64,000 bases of DNA. Origin: CAVXEH01 sp963805305. GTDB lineage: Bacteria; Chloroflexota; Limnocylindria; QHBO01. Made by a program: the position numbers and the translations under genes. The DNA is taken from NCBI GenBank assembly GCA_963805305.1, contig CAWDTM010000004.1:124001-188000 (forward strand), given 5' to 3'. This document shows positions 17,004 through 25,426 of the stretch, in pieces (positions within the stretch are counted from its first letter, which is position 1; every line of letters begins with the position of its first letter). Under the pieces are notes generated by a model. The model did not search any database, was not told the origin of the DNA, and was given only the letters and a program-made list of their open reading frames with translations.

Positions 17004-20000
17004 CTATCGTCGGCGGCGCACCGCCCGGACGTTGACCAGGGTCAGGGTACCCAGGGAGCCAAGGAGCACGAGCACCAGGAGCTCGAATGGGACCTGGATG
17101 GGCTCACCGTTCTGGCTCAGGACCAGGGCGGTGTTCGGCACCGAGGCGCTGGGTGTCGGCGTCGCCGCCTCGACCTGCCCCGAGGTTACGCGGACCTCGT
17201 CGGTGCCGGTGTCCTTCGGCGTCTGGTCGGAGACGATGCTCGCCACGTTGACGATCGGTCCCGTCTCAGGCGCGTCGGAGTCCACGGTCGTCACGAACGA
17301 CACGCTGCCGCTCGCGTCCAGGTTGGCGAACGTCCACGTGATCGTTCGCGATCCCGCATCGTAGGTCCCACCGTTGTCGGCGCTGACGAAGGTCAGGAAG
17401 TCCGGCAGCGGGTCGCTGATCACCGCGTTGGTGACCGGCCCGTTGGTGAGCGTGTAGGTCAGCGTCCAGGTGATCTGGGCGCCGTCGGGGGTCACCGACT
17501 TGAGCGAGCCGTCGGCGTTGAACACGAAGTGGACCTCGTGGACGTTCGCCGCCTTCTCGATGACGAGCTCCGGCACGCGGACCGTGACGTCCGAGACGTC
17601 CGTGCACTCGTCACCGATCGTCTCGGTGTCGGGGCACTGCGTGTTCGGGCTGGTCACCACGACCACGTTCTCGAGAACCTGGCCGTGGCTGTCATCAGCA
17701 CTGACCTTGGCCTTGTAGGTCAGCTCGGTCATCCCATCGAGGCTGGCGAACTGCCAGGTGATGGTCCGATCCGCGCTGCTCCAGGTGCCGCCGTCGCTGA
17801 TGCTCGTCGGGTCGTCGAGGCCCGCCGGCAGGGTGTCCACGACCTCCGCGTTCAGCGCCGGTCCGTCCTGAACGGTGACGGTGAGCGTGTAGGTCACGGT
17901 CGTGCCGGGAAGCACGGACGAGATCTGGTCGTTGACCTTCTGGATCCGGATGACCGGGCAGGTCACGTCGATCGACGCAGATGCCGTCACGTCGTCGTTG
18001 TTGTCCGCGGACGCGGTCGCCAGGTTGTCCAGCGTGCCGCAGTCGTTGCGGGTCGTCGACGCGGTGACGGTCACATGCGCCGGCGAGTTGGCCTTGGTCG
18101 TCACCCCCAGGTCACCGAAGTCGCAGTGCAGGGTGCCGCTCGAGATCGAGCAGTCCGCGCTGTCATCGGTCCAGGTCAGCCCGCCCGGAAGCGGGTCGTC
18201 CAGGGTGACGTTGATCGCGGTGCCTGGTCCGGTGTTCCAGACCACGATGGTGAAGCTCGCGCTGTCACCGCCGTTGATCGAGCTGTCCGCTGCGGTCTTG
18301 GCGATGTTCAGGCCGGGGCACTCGACGGTGACGTCGGCCTGGGGGTTGAGCTCGTCGTGGTTGCTGGCCGTGACGCTGGCGACGTTCGGCAGCGTCGAGC
18401 AGTCAGCCTTGGCGGTGTCGCTCACCACGTGCACGCTGACCGAGGCACCGGGGACCAGGTCGCCGAAGGAGCACTCCAGCGTCTGGGATCCGGCCGAGCC
18501 GGAGATCGAGCACGGGTTGCCAGCCGGCTGGTCGGCGATCGACCAGGCGAGGTCCGCGCCCGCCGGCAGCGGGTCGTTCAGCGCAACGTCATGGGCGGTT
18601 CCGGTGCCCGAGGCATCGCTGTTGCTGATCGTGATCGTGAAGCCGATCTGGCTCCCGGCCGAAACCGGGCTTGCATCGGCCGTCTTGGTCGCGCTCAGAT
18701 CAGGGCATTCGACGGTGATCTGGGCAGAGCTCGCGTTGTCGTCCGTGTCCGCCTCGGCCTCGTTGGTGGCCGCGACGTTCGCGGTGTTGTGCAGGACGCC
18801 GCAGTCGGCGGCATCGGTCTGGCCCCAGACATGGATGGTCGCGCTGGCGCCGGAATCCAGGGAATCCCAGCTGCAGGACAGCGCGCCGCTCGTGATCGAG
18901 CAGGCCGCGGAGTCCTCGCTCCAGTCGACGCCGGTCGGGAGCGTGTCGGTCAGGGTGACCCCCTTGGCCATGCCCTCGCCGTCGTTGCTGACGACGATGG
19001 TGAAGGCCGCCGTGTCACCCGCGCTGATCGTCCCCTTGTCGGCGGTCTTGAGGACCGTCAGGTCGGGGCACAGGACGTCGCTGGAGTCGGAGTCGGTGTT
19101 GTTGCCAAGCACCGACGCCGGCTCGTTGCTGGCGCTCACGTCGGCGGTGTTCTCGATGGTCCCGCAGGTCTCGCCCGTGGTCGGGCTCGAGATGTGGACC
19201 GCCGTGCTGGCGTTGTGGGCAAGCGTGCCGAACGTGCAGGAGAGGACGCCGCCGCTGATGTGGCAGTCGCCGGCGCCCGTCCCGCCGTCGATGCTCCAGG
19301 CGAGCCCGGCGTCGGACGGCAGGGTGTCGTCGAGGGTCACGTTGGCGGCCGCACCCGCACCGATGTTGGTCATGGTGATGGTGAAGCCGATCTTCTCGCC
19401 GGCGTTGACGGACTCGTCATCCGCCGTCTTGACCACCTTCACGTCCGGGCAGAGCACCTGGGTCGTGGCGTCGTCCGAGTCGGACCCGTCGTTGCTGGTG
19501 CTGACCGAGGCCGTGTTGTCGTACGTCGCGCAGCTCGTCTTGCTGGTCGACGCCGTGATGTGAACCGTCAGGCTCGCGCCCGCGGCCACGGAGACCGGCT
19601 GGCCCGCGAGGGTCAGCTGCTGGCTGCCGTCAGCGCCGGTGATCGCGAAGCTCGCCGGGTCGCCGGTCGAGCCGTCGATCACCCAGTGAACCGGCGTGCC
19701 GCCATTGCCACCGGGCAGAGCGTCGCTCAGGGTGACGCCCTTCGCAGTGCCGTTACCGGTGTTGCTGACCGTGACCGTGAAGCCGATTGCCTGGCCGGCC
19801 GAGACCGACGCGGCGTCAGCCGACTTGGTCACATGGATCTGCGGAGACAGGCACTCGATCGTCGCCGAGGCCTGGATCTGGGCATGGTTGTCGGCATCGG
19901 CCGTGGCCGTGTTCGGGTAGGTCGCGCAGGCCTGGGCCGAGGTCGTCGCCGAGACGTGGACGCTCGCCGAGTGGCCGGGGGCCATATCGCCGAACGAGCA

Positions 20001-21902
20001 GCTGAGCGTGTTCGAGCTGATCGAGCAGCTTCCCGGGCCTGCATAGGCCGGGGAGATGCTCCAGGTCACGCCGGACGGCAACGGATCGTTGAGGGTGACG
20101 TTCTTGGCCGTCCCCGTTCCCGCCGCGTTGCTGTTGCTGACCGTGATGGTGAAGCCGATGGGATCGCCCGCGCTGACTGATGCGGCGTCGGCGGTCTTGG
20201 TGATGGACAGCGCCGGGCAGAGCACCTGGGTGGACGCGGAGTCCGAATCCGACCCGTCGTTGGTGCTGCTGACCAATGCGGTGTTGTCGTACGTTGCGCA
20301 GTTGGTGCTGTCGGTTGCCGCGGTGAGATGGACCTTCAGGCTGGCGCCCGGAGCCATCGTGATCGGCTGCCCGGCGAGAGCCAGGTGCTGGCTGCCGTCG
20401 GCGCCACTGGTGGCGAACGACGCGTGATCGTACTTCGAGGTATCGATCACCCAGTGGACCGCATGGCCGGCGTTGCCGCCCGGCAGCGCATCGGTCAGGG
20501 AGACGCCCTTGGCCGTGCCGGTGCCGGTGTTGCTGACGGTGACGGTGAACCCGATGGGATCACCGGCGCTGACCGATGCGGCATCGGCCGTCTTGGTGAC
20601 ATGGACCTCCGCGGGCTTCACCTCGAAGCATTCGGTGGTCTTGTTCGTGTGCGAGGTCGCCAGGTACTTGGACCCCTGCGTGGGCGTGTACTCCGCCCGG
20701 AAGCAGTAGAACCCGGCGGCATCGGCCTGGAAGGCGTCCGACGTGGCGGTTCCACCACTGATGGTCTTGGTGGCGCCCACCTTGGTTCCACCGGTGCTGC
20801 AGTCCGGAGCGCTGTTGCCCGGGCCGCACAGGTAGAAGGCGACGGTGCCTTCCACCGCGCCTTTGGCGCCCGACAGGGTGGCCGTGTCGGTGACGGAGTC
20901 ACCAACGCTGACCGACGAGTCGGAAGCCTGGGTCTCGATGGTCGGCGGCGCGCAGAAGCTGAAGTTCCCGACCACGAAGTCGGACAGGGTCGAGCTGGTC
21001 ACCTGCGAGGAGCGGGTCTCGGCCATGAAGCTCGAGAAGCATCCGGTGTCGAGGCCCAGGGCCGTCAGGTCGATGCCGCCCTCGTAGAGTGCGCCCGCGC
21101 CGCCCTTGCTGTCGGCGGGGAAGACGTCGGCGGTCCCCGACTTCGGCGTGAAGGACCACGGGGAGCTCGCCGCGGATGTGTTCGTGATGGCGCAGACCGA
21201 CTGGGCAGAGCCGTCACACTCGAGGCCCGAACCCTTGAGGGTCAGCGCGTTGTTGTGCCAGTAGTAAACCGTGGCGGTTCCCAGCGAGCCGCCGTTCGTG
21301 AAGTCGATGACGACCAGGATGTCGCCTTCGGTGTGCACGCCGTTGAAGCCGGTCCCCGGCGACGAGCCGTTGCCGGTCTTCGAGACGCTGTCCTTGAAGA
21401 ACCAGAACCCGGCGGTCGCATCGCCACTGATGCTGTACCGGTCGAGCCCGAAGTAGCCGATGGTGTGGCCGTTGCTGGCCGTGTACGAGGCAGCGAAGGC
21501 GTGCTCGATGTCGTCCTTGTCCTGGACCGACGTCGAGGAGCTCTGCTTCCAGAGCCAGCTCGAAAGGTCATGTTCGTCCTTCGTCGACCCACCGGTGAGG
21601 ATGTCATCCCCCGAACCGGCGATGTCCTTGACGAATGCCACGTCGTTGGCCGCGGAGGCCGTGAAGGGCGGTCCATTGCGGTCCGCGTAGACCTGGTCCC
21701 AGTCATGACCCGATCCGGCATGGAAGGCGTTGCCGTCGAGCTCGAAGGAGGACGCGTCGCCAACGTAGGCGAGCGCGGAAACCGGTCCGGTGAGAACCGA
21801 TTGCGCGAGGGGCGCCATGGGCCCGAAGACAACGTTGAAGATGAGTGCGAACGCGACGGGAATGGCGCGAAACGGGTTCAGCCTGAGCTGCGAGGTCGTC
21901 AT
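17004..21902 (-). CDS. Giant cell-surface protein with nine DUF11 repeats and C-terminal PNTA sorting tail
   Basis: 1632 residues. The N-terminus has a long signal peptide (charged MTTSQLRLNPFR, hydrophobic core, ending near residue 45). A globular region of about 300 residues carries SFELDGNAFHAGSGHDWDQV, DRYSISGDATAGFWFFKD and DILVVIDFTNGG, a pattern seen in large secreted actinobacterial and chloroflexal proteins. After a short Ig-like module come about nine DUF11-type beta domains, each starting like KTADAASVSAGDPIGFTITV. The first seven are closely related and the last two diverge. The C-terminus is SVPNTAL, then LLVLVLLGSLGTLTLV, then VRAVRRRR: a sortase-like signal (motif, helix, basic tail). 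The protein should span the wall. Two hairpins follow its stop. Confidence 0.85.
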   Translation of the reverse strand: MTTSQLRLNPFRAIPVAFALIFNVVFGPMAPLAQSVLTGPVSALAYVGDASSFELDGNAFHAGSGHDWDQVYADRNGPPFTASAANDVAFVKDIAGSGDDILTGGSTKDEHDLSSWLWKQSSSTSVQDKDDIEHAFAASYTASNGHTIGYFGLDRYSISGDATAGFWFFKDSVSKTGNGSSPGTGFNGVHTEGDILVVIDFTNGGSLGTATVYYWHNNALTLKGSGLECDGSAQSVCAITNTSAASSPWSFTPKSGTADVFPADSKGGAGALYEGGIDLTALGLDTGCFSSFMAETRSSQVTSSTLSDFVVGNFSFCAPPTIETQASDSSVSVGDSVTDTATLSGAKGAVEGTVAFYLCGPGNSAPDCSTGGTKVGATKTISGGTATSDAFQADAAGFYCFRAEYTPTQGSKYLATSHTNKTTECFEVKPAEVHVTKTADAASVSAGDPIGFTVTVSNTGTGTAKGVSLTDALPGGNAGHAVHWVIDTSKYDHASFATSGADGSQHLALAGQPITMAPGASLKVHLTAATDSTNCATYDNTALVSSTNDGSDSDSASTQVLCPALSITKTADAASVSAGDPIGFTITVSNSNAAGTGTAKNVTLNDPLPSGVTWSISPAYAGPGSCSISSNTLSCSFGDMAPGHSASVHVSATTSAQACATYPNTATADADNHAQIQASATIECLSPQIHVTKSADAASVSAGQAIGFTVTVSNTGNGTAKGVTLSDALPGGNGGTPVHWVIDGSTGDPASFAITGADGSQQLTLAGQPVSVAAGASLTVHITASTSKTSCATYDNTASVSTSNDGSDSDDATTQVLCPDVKVVKTADDESVNAGEKIGFTITMTNIGAGAAANVTLDDTLPSDAGLAWSIDGGTGAGDCHISGGVLSCTFGTLAHNASTAVHISSPTTGETCGTIENTADVSASNEPASVLGNNTDSDSSDVLCPDLTVLKTADKGTISAGDTAAFTIVVSNDGEGMAKGVTLTDTLPTGVDWSEDSAACSITSGALSCSWDSLDSGASATIHVWGQTDAADCGVLHNTANVAATNEAEADTDDNASSAQITVECPDLSATKTADASPVSAGSQIGFTITISNSDASGTGTAHDVALNDPLPAGADLAWSIADQPAGNPCSISGSAGSQTLECSFGDLVPGASVSVHVVSDTAKADCSTLPNVASVTASNHDELNPQADVTVECPGLNIAKTAADSSINGGDSASFTIVVWNTGPGTAINVTLDDPLPGGLTWTDDSADCSISSGTLHCDFGDLGVTTKANSPAHVTVTASTTRNDCGTLDNLATASADNNDDVTASASIDVTCPVIRIQKVNDQISSVLPGTTVTYTLTVTVQDGPALNAEVVDTLPAGLDDPTSISDGGTWSSADRTITWQFASLDGMTELTYKAKVSADDSHGQVLENVVVVTSPNTQCPDTETIGDECTDVSDVTVRVPELVIEKAANVHEVHFVFNADGSLKSVTPDGAQITWTLTYTLTNGPVTNAVISDPLPDFLTFVSADNGGTYDAGSRTITWTFANLDASGSVSFVTTVDSDAPETGPIVNVASIVSDQTPKDTGTDEVRVTSGQVEAATPTPSASVPNTALVLSQNGEPIQVPFELLVLVLLGSLGTLTLVNVRAVRRRR

Positions 21903-22200
21903 CTATGGATGCCCCCTTGGCATCTGCGGCCGCTGCCACGGCCGGAGTTTGGTTTCTACCGATGGACGGCTCGGCTACCTCTGGGCGGGGCCTGACGGTC
22001 GGACGGGGGACGCTTCCGACCCGGATCGGATGACGACGGTGGGCAGTCCGTCGTCCGATCACCGGACCCGTGTTCTGTTTCCGGATGGCTCCCCCTCGAG
22101 CCGCCCGGTTCACCTCTGGGCCAGCCGCCGCAGCCGATCGCGGTCGTTCCCTTGAGCGGTCCCGCCGGTGGTGGCGGGAGGCGAGTATCACACGGGTCCC
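21903..22200 (-). other. Long untranslated leader region of the large surface-protein gene
   Basis: Within the 483-nt stretch 21903-22385 no gene is supported. If transcription starts near the GGTAC repeat at 22201-22214, the large surface-protein mRNA carries a GC-rich leader of about 290 nt. It has several short inverted repeats and an AGGGGG ribosome-binding site before the ATG. I could not match it to a known riboswitch. Confidence 0.35.
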
Positions 22201-22214
22201 AGTACCTTGGTACC
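22201..22214 (-). promoter_or_regulatory. GGTAC direct-repeat element upstream of the large surface-protein gene
   Basis: On the minus strand this reads GGTACCAAGGTACT: two GGTAC boxes with an 8-bp period. A degenerate third copy (GATAC) lies about 17 bp further on. The flank GCGCCAAAAC just 5' of it is shared with the element at 24617-24646. Confidence 0.6.
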
Positions 22215-22325
22215 CCCCAGTTTTGGCGCTCAACGGGGGTCTGGTGGAGTGCGGTGCGCAGCCCCCGACGAATGCGGTGATCGGACGCACCACGAGTCCT
22301 GGGACGATCGGGTCATGAGCGCGAA

Positions 22326-22356
22326 ACACCCCCGGTCCGAGGCGGGCCGGGGGTGT
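22326..22356 (-). terminator. Hairpin downstream of the second surface-protein gene
   Basis: A 10-bp stem (ACACCCCCGG / CCGGGGGTGT) with an 11-nt loop lies 30 nt past the stop at 22386. It is followed on the minus strand by a short T run (TTT). Confidence 0.65.
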
Positions 22357-22385
22357 CCGAAACGCTCAGGCGTCCCGCACGGGCC

Positions 22386-23072
22386 TCACCGTCTTCGCGG
22401 CACGCGCACGTTCACGACGGCAAGACCGGACATGCCGAGGACAAGGAGGAACCCGAAGAGCAGCGTCGCGTCGGGTCCGGACGAACCGCTCCCGACTGCC
22501 GTGTTCGGCAGGCTCGCCTCAGGGCTCCCCGTGGCGGCCTCAACGGATCCCTCCGGCGTGGGGGTTGGCGTCGCGGCTTCGATGGACGCTTCGTGCATCG
22601 GGGTCGCCGTCGGCGTCGGAGTCGGTGTTGGCGTCGGAGTCGGTGTTGGCGTCGGAGTCGGTGTTGGCGTCGGAGTCGGTGTTGGCGTCGGAGTCGCCTG
22701 CTCGCAGAGCTCGCCGTCGGCCACCCCCGCCGTCTTCGAGCCGTGATCGCTGCTCCAGCGGACGTACAGGGTCGCACCCCCTCGCGGTGTGATGAGGTCG
22801 TTCGCGCCCTTGCTTCCGAAGACCGTCGTCACCGACGAGAAGGTCGAGCTGAAGCTCCAGTCGAAGTTGTAGTTCGCCTCCGTCCCGCTGAGCGTCACCG
22901 TCCAGGCGTAGCTGTCCTGGTCCGGCGCACAGACTGGCTGGACCAACGGCGCTGTCCAGGCCATCACCGGCGAGACGGCCAGCGCGAGCGTCGCGGCCAG
23001 CGCGGCAGCCGAGAGCAATGCCCGCCCCGTTCGGGATCCTGGTGTGACCCGGCAGCTGGGTCGCGTGTTCAT
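22386..23072 (-). CDS. Small surface protein with Thr-Pro repeat linker and LPNTA sorting tail
   Basis: 228 residues from the ATG at 23072 (GAGGT ribosome-binding site 9 nt upstream). The signal peptide is MNTRPSCRVTPG then ALLSAAALAATLALAVSPVMA. The mature N-terminal domain is about 85 residues, beta-like, with two Cys, and has no recognised family. A run of about 14 Thr-Pro dipeptides follows, encoded by an 18-bp tandem repeat, and then an EAATPTPTPEGS linker. The C-terminus is ASLPNTAVG, a helix (LLFGFLLVLGMSGLAVV) and NVRVPRRR. LPNTA is a recognised sortase motif in Bacillus (class D-type sortase). The protein is likely wall-anchored, with the Pro-rich region spanning the envelope. Confidence 0.8.
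   Translation of the reverse strand: MNTRPSCRVTPGSRTGRALLSAAALAATLALAVSPVMAWTAPLVQPVCAPDQDSYAWTVTLSGTEANYNFDWSFSSTFSSVTTVFGSKGANDLITPRGGATLYVRWSSDHGSKTAGVADGELCEQATPTPTPTPTPTPTPTPTPTPTPTPTPTPTATPMHEASIEAATPTPTPEGSVEAATGSPEASLPNTAVGSGSSGPDATLLFGFLLVLGMSGLAVVNVRVPRRR
22615..22696. repeat. 18-bp tandem repeat encoding Thr-Pro dipeptides
   Basis: Four complete copies of GTCGGAGTCGGTGTTGGC (22615-22686) plus a partial copy. The unit is a multiple of three, so copy-number change would lengthen or shorten the linker without a frameshift. Confidence 0.9.
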
Positions 23073-23130
23073 GATGTGTACCTCGGACAATGATGAATGG
23101 ATGAGTGCTTCGAGCCCGAGCATATCGGCG

Positions 23131-23160
23131 GGTACCGGTCAGCGGTAGTACCCCCGTACG
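23131..23160 (-). promoter_or_regulatory. Phased GGTAC element upstream of the second surface-protein gene
   Basis: On the minus strand the boxes CGTAC, GGTAC and GGTAC start at offsets 0, 8 and 24. The second 8-bp step is skipped. The same 0/8/24 spacing occurs at 24617-24646. It lies 59-88 nt before the start codon. Confidence 0.6.
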
Positions 23161-23279
23161 GGCCCTGCTGGAGTTCGGTGGGGTTAGCGGCATTGAAGTC
23201 CGCGAGTTCCGTTGCCGTGGGGCAACAGACGGTCATCCATAGGTACTGGCCAAGTGGTCGGAGCTGCGCGTGAGACGGC

Positions 23280-23311
23280 GAGAGGGCCGGCCTTCGGGGG
23301 CCGGCCCTCTC
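23280..23311 (-). terminator. Hairpin downstream of the third surface-protein gene
   Basis: A 13-bp perfect stem (core AGAGGGCCGGCC) with a 6-nt loop, centred about 55 nt past the stop at 23351. No T tract follows on the minus strand. Confidence 0.6.
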
Positions 23312-23350
23312 GTACAAAGAGGAGCAGGTTTCAGCCTGACGCCGCGGCCG

Positions 23351-24439
23351 TCAGCGCTGGCGCACCGCTCTGACGTTCACCACGGCCAGGGTCGAGAGGC
23401 CGAGGACCAGAAGCAGCGAGAACAGGAGCGTGCCGGTCGGCTGCGACGGATCGCTGCCGAAGGCCGTGTTCGGGGTGCTCGCCTGGGGACTCCCGGTGGC
23501 AGCCCCCACCGAGCCCTCCGGGGTCGGGGTCGGGGTCGCCGCCTTGACCGACTCCTCAGGGGTCGGGGTCGGGGTCGGGGTCGCCGCCTTGACCGACTCC
23601 TCAGGGGTCGGGGTCGGGGTCGCCGCGTTGACCGACTCCTCAGGGGTCGGGGTTGCTGCGACCGGCTCGTCCTTGAAGATCGCATCCGAGCTGGTGCAGT
23701 CGCCGTCGTTGTCCACCTTCACGAGCTGGGAAGCCGGATCCGGAAGGTCGAAGCCCGCCGGCGGCGTGATCTCCGTCACCATCAGGCTGGTGTTCTGCGG
23801 AAGGCCGGTGACGCAGACGCCGCCATCGGCATCGGTCGTGAAGGTTCCCTGCACGCCCTCGACGGTGAACACCGCGCCGGCCAGATGCTGGTACGGCGAC
23901 TCGGCGTTCCGCTTGCGGATGAAGATGCTCCCGACATCGGCCGGCTCAGAGGAGCCAGCCTGGCTCTCGGATGCCTCGCCGAAGCAGATGTAGAGATGGC
24001 TGAGGGCCGCCTGCTGGTTGCCGTTGTTCATCGGCGTGGCAAGGCCGCCGTCTGCGGTCGCGCCGCCGGGATAGTCGTACTGGTTGTAGCCGTCGCCGGC
24101 CTTGACAGCGATGGCCAGCACGGGCGGATTCGCGTGGGCGAACGAGAACTGCATCAGCGTGCTGTTGGCGGTGATGTCGATGGTGCCGCCGTTGACCGTG
24201 TCAATGGTCGACGTGCCGTAGGTCACGGCCGACGCGTCGATGCTGATGCCCGGGGTGTTCGCGGGTAGCCCCAGGTCCTCGCAGCTGTTGACGTTGCCTT
24301 CGTGGTAGGTGGGTGTCGTGTTGGCCTGCGCGGGCCGCGCAAGGTAGATGAGCGACAGCGCGATCGCCGCCGTGGCAAGAATCGAGAGAGCCACGCGGTT
24401 GCTCGAGCGCCGCCGGAGCGCAAGGGCATGAGTGTTCAC
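23351..24439 (-). CDS. Surface protein with prealbumin/SpaA-like domain and PNTA sorting tail
   Basis: 362 residues from a GTG at 24439 with an AGAGGT site upstream. The signal peptide is MNTHALALRRRSS followed by a hydrophobic helix ending near AQA. The first mature domain (about 140 residues) is unrecognised. It is followed by a Cna-B/SpaA-type pilin fold: FIRKRNAESPYQHLAGAVF, then TFTTDADGGVCVTGLP and VTEITPPAGFDLPD. Such domains often form a Lys-Asn or Lys-Asp isopeptide bond. A repetitive linker of four EESV(K/N)AATPTP-like units leads to ASTPNTAFG, a membrane helix (LLFSLLLVLGLSTLAVV) and NVRAVRQR. The tail is nearly identical to those of the two neighbouring surface proteins. Confidence 0.8.
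   Translation of the reverse strand: MNTHALALRRRSSNRVALSILATAAIALSLIYLARPAQANTTPTYHEGNVNSCEDLGLPANTPGISIDASAVTYGTSTIDTVNGGTIDITANSTLMQFSFAHANPPVLAIAVKAGDGYNQYDYPGGATADGGLATPMNNGNQQAALSHLYICFGEASESQAGSSEPADVGSIFIRKRNAESPYQHLAGAVFTVEGVQGTFTTDADGGVCVTGLPQNTSLMVTEITPPAGFDLPDPASQLVKVDNDGDCTSSDAIFKDEPVAATPTPEESVNAATPTPTPEESVKAATPTPTPTPEESVKAATPTPTPEGSVGAATGSPQASTPNTAFGSDPSQPTGTLLFSLLLVLGLSTLAVVNVRAVRQR
23520..23662. repeat. In-frame tandem repeat in the third surface-protein gene
   Basis: Imperfect repeats of about 39-45 bp (GGGGTCGGGGTC blocks alternating with TTGACCGACTCCTCA) encode the EESVKAATPTP linker. All unit lengths are multiples of three. Confidence 0.8.
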
Positions 24440-24534
24440 AGCCGGAAATACCTCTTGGATGAATCCGTCGGCATCAATCGCCGAACCCCCTGGGGCCAGG
24501 CCACGAGGATACCCGGGCGAGTACTCGCCTGCCT

Positions 24535-24548
24535 AGTACCCAGGTACC
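24535..24548 (-). promoter_or_regulatory. GGTAC direct repeat upstream of the third surface-protein gene (proximal)
   Basis: Minus strand GGTACCTGGGTACT: two GGTAC boxes 8 bp apart, about 100 nt before the start. A palindrome, GGCGAGTACTCGCC, follows at 24516-24529. Confidence 0.55.
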
Positions 24549-24616
24549 ACCGGGCGGTGCGGATCTGTGAGGTTCAGAGCCGTCTGGTTCTCGCAATGTG
24601 GTGCGCCCCAACACCG

Positions 24617-24646
24617 GGTACCAGACCGCGGGCGTACCGGAGTACC
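24617..24646 (-). promoter_or_regulatory. Phased GGTAC element upstream of the third surface-protein gene (distal)
   Basis: On the minus strand three GGTAC boxes start at offsets 0, 8 and 24, the same spacing as at 23131-23160. The 5' flank GGCGCCAAAC matches the flank of the element at 22201-22214. Confidence 0.6.
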
Positions 24647-24670
24647 CCGTTTGGCGCCGCCAGACCCGGA

Positions 24671-25315
24671 TCAGCCGGTGCGCCCCCGCGCCTCGAGCAC
24701 CACCACCTGCGTCTCCGACGGGAGGTTCGACGGGGTCACCACGGCCTTGGGCTGGCGCGCGGCGTCCGGGGCGCCGATCTCGTGCAGGAACTTGTCGACC
24801 GCGAGAAGGTCGGCAGAGCCGCCGTCCACCTGGTAGTGCATGGGGATCACGATTCGCGGAGACACCTGCGAGACGACCTCGGCGGCCTCCGCGGGCGTGA
24901 TGGTGAACTGCCCACCGGCCGGCACGAGCAGCACGTCCACCGGACCCAGCTCTGCCAGCTGCTCCTCTGTCAGGAGATGTCCGAGATCGCCGAGATGGCA
25001 GACATGGACACCGTCCACCTCCGCCGCGAACACGATGTTCTCGCCGCGCTGCGCCCCGCGTTCGCCGTCGTGGAAGGTCCGCACGCCCGTCACCAGGAGG
25101 TCATGGAACTCGTACTCTCCGGGGCGGGTCAACGTCAGCCCGGCGGTGATGGAACGGGTGTAGGCGTGATCCGCGTGGGCATGCGACATCGTGAGCAGGT
25201 CGACGTCGTGCTTGCCCGCGACGAAGCCCGTCGACGGGGGGCAGGGGTCGGTGATGACGGTGGCTTCGCGGCCCTTCAGGCGGAAGCAGGCGCGACCGTA
25301 CCAGGTGATCTCCAT
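24671..25315 (-). CDS. Metallo-beta-lactamase-fold hydrolase (UPF0173/YtkL-like)
   Basis: 214 residues from the ATG at 25315. The zinc-binding motif is MSHAHADHAY, preceded by the short MEITWYGRACFRLKGRE start typical of the YtkL/UPF0173 group. Further ligands appear in GVRTFHDGERG, HVCHLGDLGHLL (His and Asp) and IVIPMHYQ. The PVDVLLVPAGGQFTI segment is also characteristic. Members are metal-dependent hydrolases of unknown substrate. It lies upstream of, and on the same strand as, the surface-protein cluster, but the GGTAC elements between them suggest separate transcription. Confidence 0.85.
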   Translation of the reverse strand: MEITWYGRACFRLKGREATVITDPCPPSTGFVAGKHDVDLLTMSHAHADHAYTRSITAGLTLTRPGEYEFHDLLVTGVRTFHDGERGAQRGENIVFAAEVDGVHVCHLGDLGHLLTEEQLAELGPVDVLLVPAGGQFTITPAEAAEVVSQVSPRIVIPMHYQVDGGSADLLAVDKFLHEIGAPDAARQPKAVVTPSNLPSETQVVVLEARGRTG

Positions 25316-25390
25316 CGGTCCGCAGATGGTAGCCGATGGCGGCTCGGCACGGGTCGTCGCCACCGGCGCGACGAGAATCGGGAGATAGCA

Positions 25391-25426
25391 CGAGCGCCGG
25401 TGCCCGCCCAATGACACCGGCGCTCG
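25391..25426. other. 12-bp perfect hairpin in a divergent intergenic region
   Basis: CGAGCGCCGGTG and CACCGGCGCTCG flank a 12-nt loop, between the divergent metallo-hydrolase (start 25315) and metalloprotease (start 25593) genes. No gene ends here, so it is not an ordinary 3' terminator. It could be in a 5' leader or mark a small RNA. Confidence 0.4.

Noticed and set aside
16956..20180. Very long open frame on the plus strand (1074 codons)
   Set aside because: It is antisense to the DUF11-repeat surface protein, Arg/Val/Asp-rich with no signal or domain, and arises from high GC and repetitive codon use.
21903..22200. Possible c-di-GMP or c-di-AMP riboswitch in the leader of the giant surface protein
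   Set aside because: Isolated similarities (GGTAGCCGAG, AGGTGAACC) are present, but the conserved cores and pairing of either riboswitch could not be assembled.
22615..22696. CRISPR-like array
   Set aside because: The 18-bp repeats are contiguous without spacers and lie inside a coding region.
17004..24439. Sortase gene in the surface-protein cluster
   Set aside because: No protein with a TLxTC active site or sortase length is encoded here; the metallo-hydrolase at 24671-25315 is not a sortase.
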